From: Formicarius rufipectus
Lineage: Eukaryota; Chordata; Aves; Passeriformes; Formicariidae
Length of the DNA stretch: 64,000 nt
Direction: 5' to 3'
NCBI GenBank assembly: GCA_013399695.1
Contig: VXAU01001281.1
Span: 74,811 to 138,810, forward strand
In this document: piece after piece, positions 37,136 through 49,500 of the stretch
How the letters are laid out: the number at the start of each line of letters is the position of its first letter
Position numbering within the stretch: the first letter of the stretch is position 1
Notes under the pieces: model-generated
What the model was told of the DNA's origin: nothing
Databases searched by the model: none
The model's input: only the letters and a program-made list of their open reading frames with translations
Translations under genes and position numbers: made by a program

Positions 37136-37412
37136 TAAGATGAGAGGAAATAGCCTCAGGTTGCATCAGGAGAAATTTAGACTGGATGTAGGGGTAAATA
37201 GCTCTTTTCCGAAAGTATTGCTACCAAGGATGCAGTTAGTCTTTGCTAAGGAACTTTTCCTGCCTGGGAAATTTCTTTGCTTAAAGGGTTGTCAAGCATT
37301 GGAACAAGCTGTCCAGGAAAATGGTTTGTCACCAATTCTGGACACAGTTTACTGGTAGACTTGATGATTTTAGAGGTCTTTTCCAAACCTAAATGATCAT
37401 ATAATTCTAAGA
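37136..37412 (+). mobile_element. CR1 LINE fragment, 3' region
   Basis: In + orientation: 'ggaaatagcctcaggttgca' (37145-37164) and 'tttagactggatgta' open the piece, 'gggttgtcaagcattggaacaa' style sequence lies near 37290, and the close is 'gaggtcttttccaaacctaaatgat' at about 37373-37398 with an eroded ATTCT tail. These are successive landmarks of the CR1 3' end. About 60-80 bp around 37200-37270 does not fit the usual order and may be a small insertion or a local duplication. Confidence 0.85.
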
Positions 37413-39825
37413 TGTCTACCCATGTACATGTACTGCTCCCAAGACAAAAGGCGTAAATGCTGGGTGAGGCTTCATGAATACCAGGCTCCCCGTTCAGGGG
37501 TGAGCAGGTGGACAGCTGAAGCAGTGATCCTGAAATCCATGCTGGAAAATAAAGAACAGTGTAGCTGTGGAAAGAAAGCAGTTTCATGATGTTACCTGCA
37601 TAAACTTTCTCTGCATGACTACAGCAAATATTTCAGAGGCAGTCATATTTCCTCTGGTGCAGCTCCAACCCCATCCTGCCCATTAGGGCACATTCCAACT
37701 TGATTCCAGCTCTCATTCCCACAGCTTCCTGTAGCAGGGTTACTTATTTCCATGGATTTTCTAAGTATTGATCCCAGTAGTTCTTCTTTCTTTTGAACCA
37801 TAACTACTTTGATTCTTATTTTTGTTTTGTTTTGTTTTGGTTTTGGTTTGGTTTTGTTGTTTTGTTTTTTTTTTTTCCCTCATTGATGTATGCAAAAAGA
37901 AAAGCTCCAGTGCCACACTGATATAAACAGTAGAAGAATTCAGATAAACTGGTCCTTACATATTGTGACAGACTATAAGCACAGAAGTGGGATGAAAGTT
38001 ATTGCCACAGATCCTGAAGATGTATAAGAGAGGATGAAAAGGTGAAACTTAGTAGCACTGGCACCTGTTGAACATTCCTTTACATTTTGAATATATATGT
38101 CCTTATACACGCACACAAGCATACAACAGGAGTGGAAAAGGTGCTAATTCACTAAAGACTTCATGCATGATCATTCTACAACTAAAAAGGGAGCTGATCA
38201 TTTTCCTACATTTTCTTTTTTTGGCTTTCTATAATTGTGTATTCATTTAATATTCAGCTGTATGCTTCTATTCAAAGATACAACTTAGAGCTTTCCTCCT
38301 TCTGACAGAAGGATCAAACACAGGCACCCTATGTGCAAAAGCTTTAGAGGAAGAGAATAAAACCCAAAACTCTCTCTATATACATCTTCACTTTTAGTAA
38401 TGCAAATATGAATGTGTGGCAAGAATGCATCAAATGCTGTACTTTATCACAGTCATTTCAAACTCAATACCTTTTAAAATAGCTCATTGTGACTAAGCTC
38501 TTGCTGTCCTTTTAATGAAGCAGAAAATGTTCAAGTCAGAGAGGTTTGGGTAAATTCAGCCACAAAGATAAAAGAAAAAACTAATTGCTGAGTACTTCTT
38601 TTGTTGCCAAGCAACACTTCAGAAAATCAAGGCTGTAATCAAGGTTCAAATGCTATTCTTGGAAGTAGTGTTGAGAAAAGCATCGCAGCCCAGGATGACC
38701 TTGCAGCATCAGAGGCAGTAGATTAATACTTGACATTCTTCTTAGTCATAACATAGGCATCATTAGGACTGATCATAAAGACAGGACCAGAGTTCTGGTC
38801 CTGTTTTCCAGACAGATGCAACGGTAGTAAAGGCAAGATGAAAGTTTGGGGATAACACCTCCAGAAACCAAGTAATCAACTCCAGGCAATTTACCAAATG
38901 TTGTAAAGATAACTCTAATGTAGTTTTTCCCTCCAGCTGAAGAGAGTGAGAGTTTTTTTATGATATTTCTATAATTTCCAGTTTAATCTTTTCAGCAGAA
39001 TAAAATTCATCCCCACCCAAAATATTTGATTTCTACTGCTGAGACCAGTCACTGGATGACCTCAAGAGATCAAGCACACGTCCTTAATCTCAATGGTTTT
39101 AAATGCAACTTCTCCAAAATGAGATGAATATTACCAAATACTCTTCCTACTGTATATAACAACAGGAAAATAAGTGACCTCGTGTTATTCTGACAGCCCA
39201 GGAAAATGTGAAGGTGGCACAAAGAGAGTAATTATGAGTGAAGAAACTGGAAGAATTAGCACAACATTCTTGTAGGGGTAGAATAAAGAAGACTGAGAGT
39301 TTTCAGGGGAGGATAATAAAATGAAGATGATAATGGAGTCCTGTAGGTATGCACTATTCCCATTGCTAATCAGTGTCCAGAGACTTTGGACTAACTGGAC
39401 AAGGCATGAGCACTGAAGACCATTCAGCTTGCTCTGTATGAACTTCTTTTGGCCTGCTTTCTCTTGCTTTGCTTCGCTGTGACAGTAGTTGTTCCAATGA
39501 GCAGCAGATTATTTCTGCCTGCTGAGTTTTATGTGCACCGCTCTCTGTGTGTTTTAACTTTTTTTTATAAATGAAGAATGGTAACAAGTAGTTACTCTGT
39601 GCATGACTCCAACATGCACACATTTAAGTATGGTGGATCTGCTGCAGAGGAACATCAGCTTGGCCTAAGAGCACTGGACCTCAACAGCAGGGACATGCTC
39701 ACAGCATGTAGAACAGACATGGCATCACCAGAAAGGAAGCACAGGATTATGCTGGGGACTGGAGGCTATGAATTACTCACCAGTTCTTAGGTAAAGAAAC
39801 ATAGAGAACTTGGCTTAGCCAGTTT
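37413..39825. other. Unique AT-rich DNA, no gene seen
   Basis: Contains a T/G-rich block at 37815-37877. No exon or further element recognised. Confidence 0.55.
37815..37877 (-). repeat. T/G-rich low-complexity block
   Basis: TTTTG and TTTGG units ending in a T run; on the minus strand it is the same A/C-rich type as elsewhere in the window. Confidence 0.85.
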
Positions 39826-40178
39826 CGGGTTGGATGGGTTGACCCTGGCTGGGCATCTGGTGCCCACCAAAACCACTCTATCACTCCTCTCCTCACTTGT
39901 ACAGGGGAGAGAGAATAAAAGGCTCATGGATTGAGATCAGGACAGGGAGAGATCATTCACCAATTACTATCACAGACAAAACAGACTCAACTTGAGGAAA
40001 TTAATTTCAGCTATTATCAATCAAAATCAGATCTTAAAACATCTTTCTGACACTCCTACTTTCTTCCTTGTCACGGTTTCACTGTTTCTATCCCCTCCTG
40101 ACCAGCAGAACAGGGGGATGGGGAATGGGTATTGTGGCCAGTTCATCACACATTGTCTCTGCTACCCCTGTCTCCTCC
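39826..40178 (-). mobile_element. ERVL-type LTR fragment, 3' half
   Basis: Seen: the low-coordinate end carries 'gggttgaccctggctgggca' (39838-39857), which on the minus strand is the GCCAGGGTCAACCC 3' terminus that I recognise from avian ERVL LTRs. It continues through the 'ctgttttgtctgtgat' type U5/R segment (about 39965-39985). It aligns well with 62540-62840, the other copy in this window. The 5' half is replaced at about 40180 by a CR1 3' fragment in the opposite orientation, so the LTR is truncated. Confidence 0.75.
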
Positions 40179-40181
40179 CAA

Positions 40182-40308
40182 GCTTCCCAAGGAAGTGGTA
40201 GAATCGTCATCCTTGGAAGTGTTCAAAAATGTGTGGACATGGCACTTGGGTGAACATGTGGAAGTTCTGGGTTATCTGCCTTTTCCTACACTATTGATCT
40301 TATGATGT
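40182..40308 (+). mobile_element. Short CR1 LINE fragment next to LTR
   Basis: About 125 bp: 'aggaagtggtagaatcgtca' and 'ccttggaagtgttcaaaaat', then 'gtgtggacatggcacttggg', match the CR1 3' segment that precedes the tail. The last ~40 bp to 40308 are eroded. It directly abuts the truncated ERVL-type LTR; the order of the two insertions cannot be read from the sequence. Confidence 0.7.
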
Positions 40309-40377
40309 TACAAAATCAGACAGAAAGACATAGGTGCTGGTGAGACCACATGCAATAAATGTAACTAGTGCTTAGTC

Positions 40378-40498
40378 AGAATTTCCACCTTCCTCCTTCC
40401 CTCTTCCTTCTTCCTCCATCCCTTTTCTTTCTTCCTCCTTCCTTCTTTTTCCTTCCTTCTTCCATTTTTCCTTTTTTTTTTCTTTTGTATTTTTTCTT
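40378..40498. repeat. Polypyrimidine tract (CCTT/CTTC-rich)
   Basis: About 120 bp on the + strand that is nearly all C and T, made of CCTT, CTTC and TTTTC units with very few purines. The minus strand is correspondingly polypurine, which explains the Lys/Glu/Gly/Arg-rich open frame there; that frame is an artefact of composition. Confidence 0.9.
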
Positions 40499-43400
40499 TA
40501 TCTTCTTCTGCATCAAATAGAACTGAACAGGTTTTTCCTTGCACTTTTTTTCTATTTCATTCATAGTAAGAATGATCTCTTTGCATAGAAGTGTATTTGC
40601 CCACAACAAGAAATTTGACTGTAAAAATAAGGGTGACCAAACTCATACTTGGTGATTTCTTGCTATGAAGTGAACTCAGTTGTTTAACTACTCCAACTTG
40701 CTGACAGCATGTGTTCATACCTTTTCTTGGGAGGGAGATAATTATTCTAATTTAATTCCTGGTATCTCAGAACACTTTGGACCTTCAGTTTAATCTCAAA
40801 CCTTCCATCAAAACGGTATTTCTCTGCCATTCCTTTTCACTTCTTAAAATTTTTCCACATTGGTTTTGTCTCTTTCAAAGACTATATCATGTGTTCAAGC
40901 AGTATTTATTTTCTTTTAAATGGGATTACTTTTTGTGCAACCTGGGTGATCTCTAGGCTCCCACAAGCTTCTGAGGATAAAGCAAGGTTCTTCAAAGCTG
41001 TTTAAAGGTCCTGAGAAGTGTCACTGCTGTAAGCCTGAGTAGCGTTAAGTCATGTGAATATATGCCAGAATGAACTCTAGATTAAAAATAAAAATCAGCT
41101 CTCAGCAGTTTTGTATCTACCTGCTTTGCATACTTACAGATGCAGGGGAAAAATATCCATAGAGACTGTAATTTCAGAGGATTGGCTATTTTCTGCATTA
41201 GTCAACCTAGAAGTGATGGATAGACTATATTACAAAAGCCAGTTCTTGTCAGTATTTCTTAGAGCTGAACCATATGTCCTTCAGAGCAGATTACATTTAT
41301 TGTAAATGCATTTGGGTTTGTCTAGACATCTGTATCAGAGGAGTTAAAATCAAAAGGACTAGGATCAAAGAAGTGCACAAAGGGGTATTAGTTGTACTGG
41401 ATATAAAGGTTCACTGCTAAGCATTTCTGCACATACAGCAAGTGTTTAACACTTTTCTTCCTGGATTAGCATGTAGGTCACTGCCAAGGTCGTAAGAGGA
41501 AATTCTTGTCATGTCTTGGTGCACCTTTTCTCTTTAGAGGACCGCAACAGAGACATTTAAAATGACAAGAGATTTTGTAATCTGCCAGCACTGCATGGCT
41601 GACTGTTATTTTCAGGTTTTATTACACTCATTCTAATGTTACTTTCAAAGACTCCACTGATACTAGTGTTCCCTGCCTCTATAAACAGATACACTACACA
41701 ACCTATCAACTCACAGGAACGTATTTTGTCAAACTGAAGCCTAAGGAGGCAGTGAAGTTCAATCTAATAGCTTTTACATGATATACACTGACCCCTATTC
41801 CTCCTTGAAGGAGCCATATATATCAATAAATCAATCAGTCATACATTACAGAACTACAAAGTGGTGTTAAATAATGATTTTTACATTACCTCAGTTATAT
41901 GAAATGTAACTAAATGTACCTTAAATAATTTTGCTAACGGCTTTCAAAGAGTTTCAACTCACTCCAGAAGTGAGGAAGAGTGAAGAGCTAAACAGAGAAC
42001 CAGGACAGAGTTGCTGATCTTATTTTGAAGGGACATCTTCATACAGAGACTGCCCTGACACATAAAAAAGAGAAAACACAATCCATTTGAATTTAAGTTA
42101 TGGATGCTGAAGTTACTATGAAGCCAGTACAAAACTAAAATAACTACAATAACTATTTTATTTAACAAAAATACAATATCAGGCCTATATCAAGAAACCT
42201 GAGAAAAGTATAATGAACATTCTAGTGCTCAGATGACTAATTTTCTCCACTTATAAACATGATTGAAATTGTTTGCAAACAATACTTCTATTAAAGGAAT
42301 AAAACTCCAACAAAGTAGAATCTCCAAAAGAAAACTCCAACAAATACTATGAAAACAGTGTTTGAAATATAAAACCTGACAGTTTTATCTTGGACTGCTG
42401 TGAGACTGATAGTTTCACATAATAATTCACTCATGAACATTTTTAACTCTCATTGGGGATCAGTGTTTGATTTAAATTGATCCAACCTGTTGTTCAAATG
42501 TGTTTAACCTTGCTAAGGGAAAAGACTCAGCTCACAGGATCTTGTGACATCCCTCACACCATGGGACACATTTACATAAAGTCTCATCCTCTCCTGTGTA
42601 TTTTTTTCCTTTTCCTAGATGTTACTCTTTGCATCCTGATGTTGGAAACCATTGCCTATATTTAGGATGAATAGTAACCCTAGGAATATTCATACTGTAA
42701 ATTAGCCGGTTTGTATATGTTGTTATAAGCCTTACAATTTTTAAAAGCTCTTAAACAAAAATCCCTCCTCTCTTTATCTTCCCCACATCTTCCTATCAAA
42801 TGTCAATAGAGCACTGTCTCTTTGGGCTGTACTCTGCTCTAGACCAGGAGGAAAGCATGTCATCCTTAGAATGACCCAAAAATCCACAAGAAATTGTTTT
42901 GACAAAGATTGAGTGTGCCATTTTGAGGCTCAAAAAGAGGGATGCATAATGCAAATAAAACATTGTGGTTATATACAGGGTAGAAACATACTAACCCTAC
43001 CATGTAGCCTTCTTTAGCAACTTCTCCAGGTCTTACTGCATGTGGTGCATGGTATCAGGTTTTTATTTTATTTTTTTTTTCAATTGCAGCTACACTCTGG
43101 GCACTACTCAAACTTGTGTTAAAATTGCTGCCATTGAGAAAAGCTGCTGGTATGCCTTGACTTCAGACCTGTGGACTAAGGGAAACCATTTGAAAGCAGA
43201 AGAAGATGGTATCTTTTTTAAAGGACAACTAAACATATATGATAGAAGAAATCTCAGGAGGGTGGGGAGTTACAGTGACAGAGCCAGGAAGCAGTCTGTG
43301 GCAACAACTTATCCTCATGGATGCTTGAGAGGAGCTGAAAATTTACCTAAAATAGGAGGTAGACAAACAAGCAAGAACCAGAAATGACAAAAAAAATTAA

Positions 43401-45831
43401 AAACAAAGAAAGACGTTGTCGCAGAGGTCCGGAAAATATTGGGTGGAGTTTGTAAAATGAAGGAAGATACTGAAAGGGTGTGGGAAATTAAGAGAGGAGG
43501 AAGGTGGAGAAAAGCTCTGAAAGCTCCTCACAGCTTGTAACGTCAGTTTCACTTGTCAAGGAACAGCACCTCTATCTATACACTAATGATGCTGCCTGAC
43601 TGCTCTTGCCTCCAACTGAAACTGCCCTAGGACAAGTTTGTGCAAGTTATCTCATACCTTACATTGTTGTGAATTCAATAGCTCTACTGGAACTGCACCT
43701 GGAACTGATTCTCTTCATGTCCATTTTCACAGATTTTTCCCCAATGTTCTGTACCTCTCACTTGGCCTGCATCACCATCAAGGATACTTACTCCTAACAT
43801 TAATTAATTCACCATTCATTTGCATTAGTCTGTATTGTTTTTGGGATATGTATTTGTTTTGGGATATGTATTTAAAACTCTTATTATCTACTTTCTTTCC
43901 ATGATAAATTTGTTAAGAAAAATAATTTTTTTTCCTTGCATTTTCCTGTTTGCAAGGTCTGAAATTATCTAGAAGCAGCTACAGCCAATGTCATTGTTAT
44001 GCCAGGTCCTGACCCCTGCTGAATCAGAGGGAAGAGAATAAAAAGGTAAAACAAAATAAGTGTTCACAAATTAAAACAGCAAAATAAAATTAGTATAAGA
44101 CACAGACAGAGAAAGAAACTGTGACAAAGTAAAAGGATTCCTTGTTTGTGGTCTAGTTCCATACAGACACTTCATAACTTTCATAATAAGTATTTTTGTG
44201 GACATTTTGCCCATTTTTTCCACAGCACTGTTGTAGTGAGAGTCGGTTTCTACTTCTCACTAATCCCAGCTGACTTTCTATAGTCACCCTTGTAGCATTT
44301 GTTAATTTTGTTTTATTATGGTTTGACTTACAGTGTATTTATGTAGCCCACTAAAAGAATCCCTCAGATAACACATACTACAAATATGAAGTCTTAGTTG
44401 CGCTACACTCACAGACTTTTTTTGCTAGAAATCAAATATGTAGAATAAATGGGATGTGATTCTACATTAAGAAATGTGCTTTGTTATGTACAAACTAGGC
44501 CCACCAGACTGTTCTGATGTTGCACACATGTATGCGTCAAGAACTGTGTTTGTTGTATTTCAAGGTGCACAGGATTACAGAATTGATTTTGTGTCTGAAA
44601 GGATTTATTTTCCTATAAGAAAGGTGGCTGAAAGTCCATTTGATTTTTCTGGTTGTCTGTTGAACTTTTCTTTAATTGCCCAGAATATATTTACAAGTAT
44701 CTATTAGATATATACTAGAGAAATATAGAGATCCAAAGATCTTTGAAGTAGTCCTGTTTTCTGTATTAATTTCTAACAAGGGTTGAATAATTGCTTTGAT
44801 TTGATTTGCAGAGAGCTTGACAATTGAACTACTGATTTAGTAACTAATTAAAATGTAAGCTGCATATTTTCATATTGAAGGGTTCTACACTTCTTACAGC
44901 AAACACCACAAAGAAGAAGATGCTATTTTGTATTTCAATTAAAAATAATAAAGAAAACTAAGAGCATCTAACAAACAGATGATGGGACAGATTCCTTACA
45001 CTGAAGTTTGCATGTACATACCAAGAGAACATGCTTTGTGAGTATGCACTAACTTTAGAATATTAGAATATATATTTAGAAAATTCATGTAGATATTTGT
45101 CTGAAGCTATGCAAATATATTTATTTACTTCATGTTGGAGTTTGTTCATAGTAGTTGTGGGAGACTGGAACTGACAATGGTAGTCATAGTGCTTTGAAAA
45201 TAGACTCTTTCCATTGATCTATGCTAGAAACAGTTGGGTAGTAAACATTTAATGTGAAAAAAAAAAGAAAGAAAGAGACCATTTAACTAGATTTTAATAT
45301 CATTATCCAATTTGCCACCAATCATACTACAGTTATAATCCTAACAGAAAGAAAAAGTTATGTAAATTAGAAGGAAGGCAAAATAATTATAACAACACTT
45401 CTTGAGCACTCCTAACCTTTTTCATTCCTAATAATGACATATACTTGTAACAATTGCATAATAGGCAAAATGAAACTTGATAAGTATTTATCTATGTACT
45501 TGTCTAACATTTTTAAAAAGAACATTGGTAACTGGATCAAAATACAGGTTTCTGAACTAAAAAATACTGAGTGTGATCCATAACTTGGATGTTTTTCACT
45601 TCTGGATCTCCTATTACACAGCTCTTATAACATTTTGAAATATGTTTAGAGCACAATATCAGTATCATCTAGGTATGTATGTAGGCAGATACAGGTGATG
45701 TACAAAGTGTATGTGTGTGTACACATATATATGCTCATACAAATACAGAGAAATCAAAGGGTCTTAAACACATCATCAAGTTTGCTTCAAGTTTACATAC
45801 CTATTGCAAAAAGCATTTTTAAAAGCTATTA

Positions 45832-45911
45832 AAAACAAAAACAAAAACCCCAAACCCAAACAAACAAACAAAAAACCAACCAAACAAACAAACAAACAAA
45901 CAAAAACCCAA
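45832..45911 (+). repeat. A/C-rich low-complexity block
   Basis: AAAAC units followed by a regular (CAAA)n stretch near 45880-45905. Confidence 0.85.
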
Positions 45912-45948
45912 ACAGATGACCTAAGTCTCAACAGTGCTAATTAAGCTG

Positions 45949-45953
45949 ATAGG
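45949..45953. repeat. Left TSD of solo LTR
   Basis: The 5-bp repeat atagg, found again at 46513-46517. Confidence 0.6.
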
Positions 45954-46512
45954 TGTCGGGAGTAGTGAAGGGGGTATTCAACCAGAAGAAATAAGAAGAG
46001 AGGATTATGAAAGGTGGAGGAAGATTTATTGTTACAGACACAAGGAGGAAGCTCAGCTATACAGTGGGAGAAAATAAAATATAGGATTGATCCTATTGGA
46101 CTTTATGCTTAATACTATTTATTAATTGGTTTTTTATTTGGTTTTTCTAGTAGTTTTCCATATTCCATAGAGTTATATTGGATTTATCTGATTGGTTCAT
46201 GTTTGCTGCAGTGCAGCTATTCCCTATCTGTTCTTATTCCACCCCCAGTTTACTGTTACGGTTATGTATCCTCCTTCCTATGTCCAAGTTGGGAAGTTCC
46301 CGCCTACCCTTTCCCTTGTTTGTGAAGTTCCACCCCTTTTTCTAGTTTGTTCCACAGCCTCTCTATAAAAGAGAGTGCTATGGGCTGATTAAAGGCTCAC
46401 TTTCCTTGACCTCAGGCACTTCCTGGCTCTCATTTATCACCTCGCCAAACCCCTCCGCTATCCTTGAGACAGCGGACCCTCCCCGTATTGTGCACACCAT
46501 CACGCACGATTA
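45954..46512 (+). mobile_element. Solo LTR, TGTCGGGAG family, + orientation
   Basis: Seen: 559 bp beginning TGTCGGGAGTAGTG and ending GCACGATTA, between 5-bp atagg repeats. In order it has an inverted CCAAT box ATTGG (46191-46195), a TATA box TATAAAA (46364-46370) and a poly(A) signal ATTAAA (46388-46393). It shares its start, CCAAT region, the CTCTATAAAAGAG box and the 'aaaggctcacttt' segment after the poly(A) signal with the minus-strand element at 58078-58575, so the two belong to one family. Odd: the 3' end is not CA. Inference: solo LTR of an endogenous retrovirus; the 5-bp TSD would fit ERVL or ERV1 rather than ERVK. No internal region remains. Confidence 0.8.
46364..46393 (+). promoter_or_regulatory. 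LTR TATA box and poly(A) signal
   Basis: TATAAAA (46364-46370) in a CTCTATAAAAGAG context, with ATTAAA at 46388-46393. Both are conserved in the related element at 58078-58575, where the poly(A) signal is AATAAA. Confidence 0.65.
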
Positions 46513-46517
46513 ATAGG

Positions 46518-49500
46518 GTTCTCTAATTGGATTTCCATTTACAAGGCAATGTCTTCAGAGTTAGCAGAAGTATCTCACATAGCACTACATTGTATTGCAG
46601 AGACATATGCCTAGGAAATGGTTTGTGTCTGATCTTAATGTCATCTTAACAGGTTCACCTTTCACACAGGTAATGTTTCCTCCTTTATTTGATGCCAAAT
46701 TAAGAGAGTTATACACATAAATATTGTCAGAGAAAACCTTCACACAGTTCTCAAGCAAAATCCCTGTCTTTGTAAATGCTAAATGAGTAGAGATTTGTTA
46801 GAAATCTTGTAGAAAAATGTTAAATGAACAGAAAAATGCAGTCCTTGTTTATTCATTGGGCAGTGTAAAAGGCCAGACACTCAATTTGTAAACAGAATCT
46901 CTATTTTAGAAGATCTGATCTTTTCTAGGGTCAGAAATAAGTCTGTCACTTACCTGTCTTAAAAGACACTGTGCCAACCTCTCTCAAGTTATCATTCTTG
47001 GATTTGCAATGATTAGTATGGATTACACCCACAACTCCAGACATTTTTAACTCTAGATCCTCTGGTTAAATAGAGGGTAGTCACTCAAATGAATAGCAAA
47101 TCTGATTTCTTATTTCTGCTAAATATATATAGCCCCAAAGGATCTGTGGCACTTTGAAAGGCAGAGGCAGAGCCCAGTGCCTAAATACACTGTAACACTG
47201 CTTAACTGGTCTTGAACATTCAGTAATATTTTCCACCATGTTAAACCAGCTGATGACAGAGAGTGTGTTGTCATTAATGAATGGATTTAAATATTGGCCT
47301 CTTACTGATTTCTTATAAAGGACAAAAATATCTTTTTTTTTTTTCTGATGATGATTATTCATTTTAGCAAAACATAAAAAACACTAACCTAAAGGTGATA
47401 TTCATGGTTTAAAGTAAAAGGGGCTTAATCTAAAATTGGTGATAAAGAGCCTCCAGACTCAGAGTTGGATGAACAGGATAAATATTCAAATATTTCAGAG
47501 GACTAGCTTTAGAAAGGGAGATGTAGAGAAGGTTGATATGAAGGCACAAACATTCAAAATGCTTTTCATTGAAGGAGAATGTTAAACTGAAAAGGGTTAA
47601 GGGACACTGTGAAGTAAAAGACTTGCAGTCGTAACATACATATAAATGTTGAGGTCAGAGAAAAGAAAATGGAGATGAATGTTATCTAAATCTTAAATCA
47701 ATCTTTATCCTAATACAAAACCTTCTCTTAGACTATGAAAACATTCCTGAATTGTAAGTGCTCTGATAGGTTTTCCATCACTTTAGTATTTCCCTATTTA
47801 AGTAGAGTTGAAACAGATACAAAGGGTAAGCATATCTAAACCAGTACCAGTGTTTCACAACGAGCCTTATAATCTCTCCAAAAGTTATCTTTTTTTTTCT
47901 CTTCAGTCCCTGTAGATGGAGACTCAGTGGCTATCAGAGGTAACAACTAAGAGTGAGTAGAAATAACTCTAAGGTAAACAGATGACTTCAGGATAGATTC
48001 TGGGAGGATGGCAGAAAAGCAGTTAGTCTTTCTCAGTCACAATGAAAGGAAAGATAACAGTTAAGACTATTACCTTCAGATAAAAAATACTGTTGGAAGA
48101 AAAGGCAAAAACAAAACTAAAACCAAACCTAACCAAAAAAAAAATCTCAATAGTTCTTCGACATTGAGAGTAATAGAAAAATTACTTTTTATGAAGTCTT
48201 TCTTCCCTCTCTCTAGTAGTTTTTTACTACCAGTCCAATGGCTTTTGGGGTCCTGCCAAGGAAACCTGTTCCATAGACTGACTACATATTGTTATAAGAA
48301 GGCTGGTCCATGCATTGTAGAGTGTAATTCACAGTTCCAGTATTAATGAAGAGAGAAACTAAACAAGGACTTTAAAAGTTTATATTTCTATGATTAGTGT
48401 GGAGCAGTATTTTTGTGGCTCATCTACTAGTGAAACAATGTCATGTAATTTTCCCTTGAATGTGAAGCTATATCTTGCCCTTTGACTTTAAGTAGTCAAA
48501 AGCTTGAGCTTGAAAATTTTCTATGGTTCCAATTTTCCAATTTTCTCTGTCTTATGTTCTGAAAGTTTATTTTCAAATATCAGAATTAATACGCCTTCAT
48601 TTTCCACCATTCTGAAGGGTCCACATTTGTATAAATAAAGAACATTTTTTCAGGGCATAGAGTTTCCCTATGGAACACAAAATATAAGTGAGACATTGAT
48701 CTACTCTTGCATTAGGGAACAATTTTCAGTAAAGCCAGTAATTGTGGTCATGATGAAGGATCCATCAGATGTTTCAGCCTCCAGCTGGTAAGATTTTAGC
48801 TTTTTGTAATTTATGTGAGTACAGATGGAAAAGGGAAAGAAATGGAGAAAAATTTGCTACAACTGGAAAAGATGTTCTGGGTCACATTACTGAATCAAGA
48901 AGACATTCAGATTAATGAATTTCCGAGAATCAAATCCTATGAAAAAAAAAGGTATGCAAAGAACTCTGAATAAGGCAATAGTAGAAGATGTTACATTAAA
49001 GGCCTTAAAATATTACCAGAGAAGTGTGACTTCAGTGCATATTTCACAAAGTGAACCAGACTCGGTGTGTAAAACATTTGAATAAGAGTTTTCAGCTGGC
49101 AAGGCCTATCTCCATTACACTGACTTTGTGAAAATAAAATACTTTCAGTGCCAATATTAAAGGGGTAATAAAATAGTCCTCATTAAATTAATTTCTAAAT
49201 TCTAGTTTTCATAGAAGATTCTAACATGCACAAGGAGACTGGTGACATTGTCTGGCCTCACCTGTTGGACTGAAATGAAATATGAAATGATGGTGGCAAT
49301 TTCATTCTGTTTCTAAATATCTGATATATCTAGTGGTCACCAGTACTAGTAATAAAGAGAAGCCATTGGGAATGCTTCTGAAATCTTGCCAAACACACAA
49401 TGACCTTGTGGCTTGAATACAGGTCAGATTAACATTTGCAGTGCAGGTTCTGGATGAGCTATTGTACAATTCAGACAAAATTCAGAAGAAAGTATTTTAT

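Larger units (their letters stand above)
40309..45948. other. Unique AT-rich DNA, no gene seen
   Basis: Starts with a long pyrimidine tract (40378-40498), holds a short tandem duplication (about 43839-43873) and ends with an A/C-rich block (45832-45911). No exon-like frame stands out. Confidence 0.55.

Noticed and set aside
40376..40609. Lys/Glu/Gly/Arg-rich 77-codon frame
   Set aside because: Translation of the polypurine strand of a low-complexity tract.
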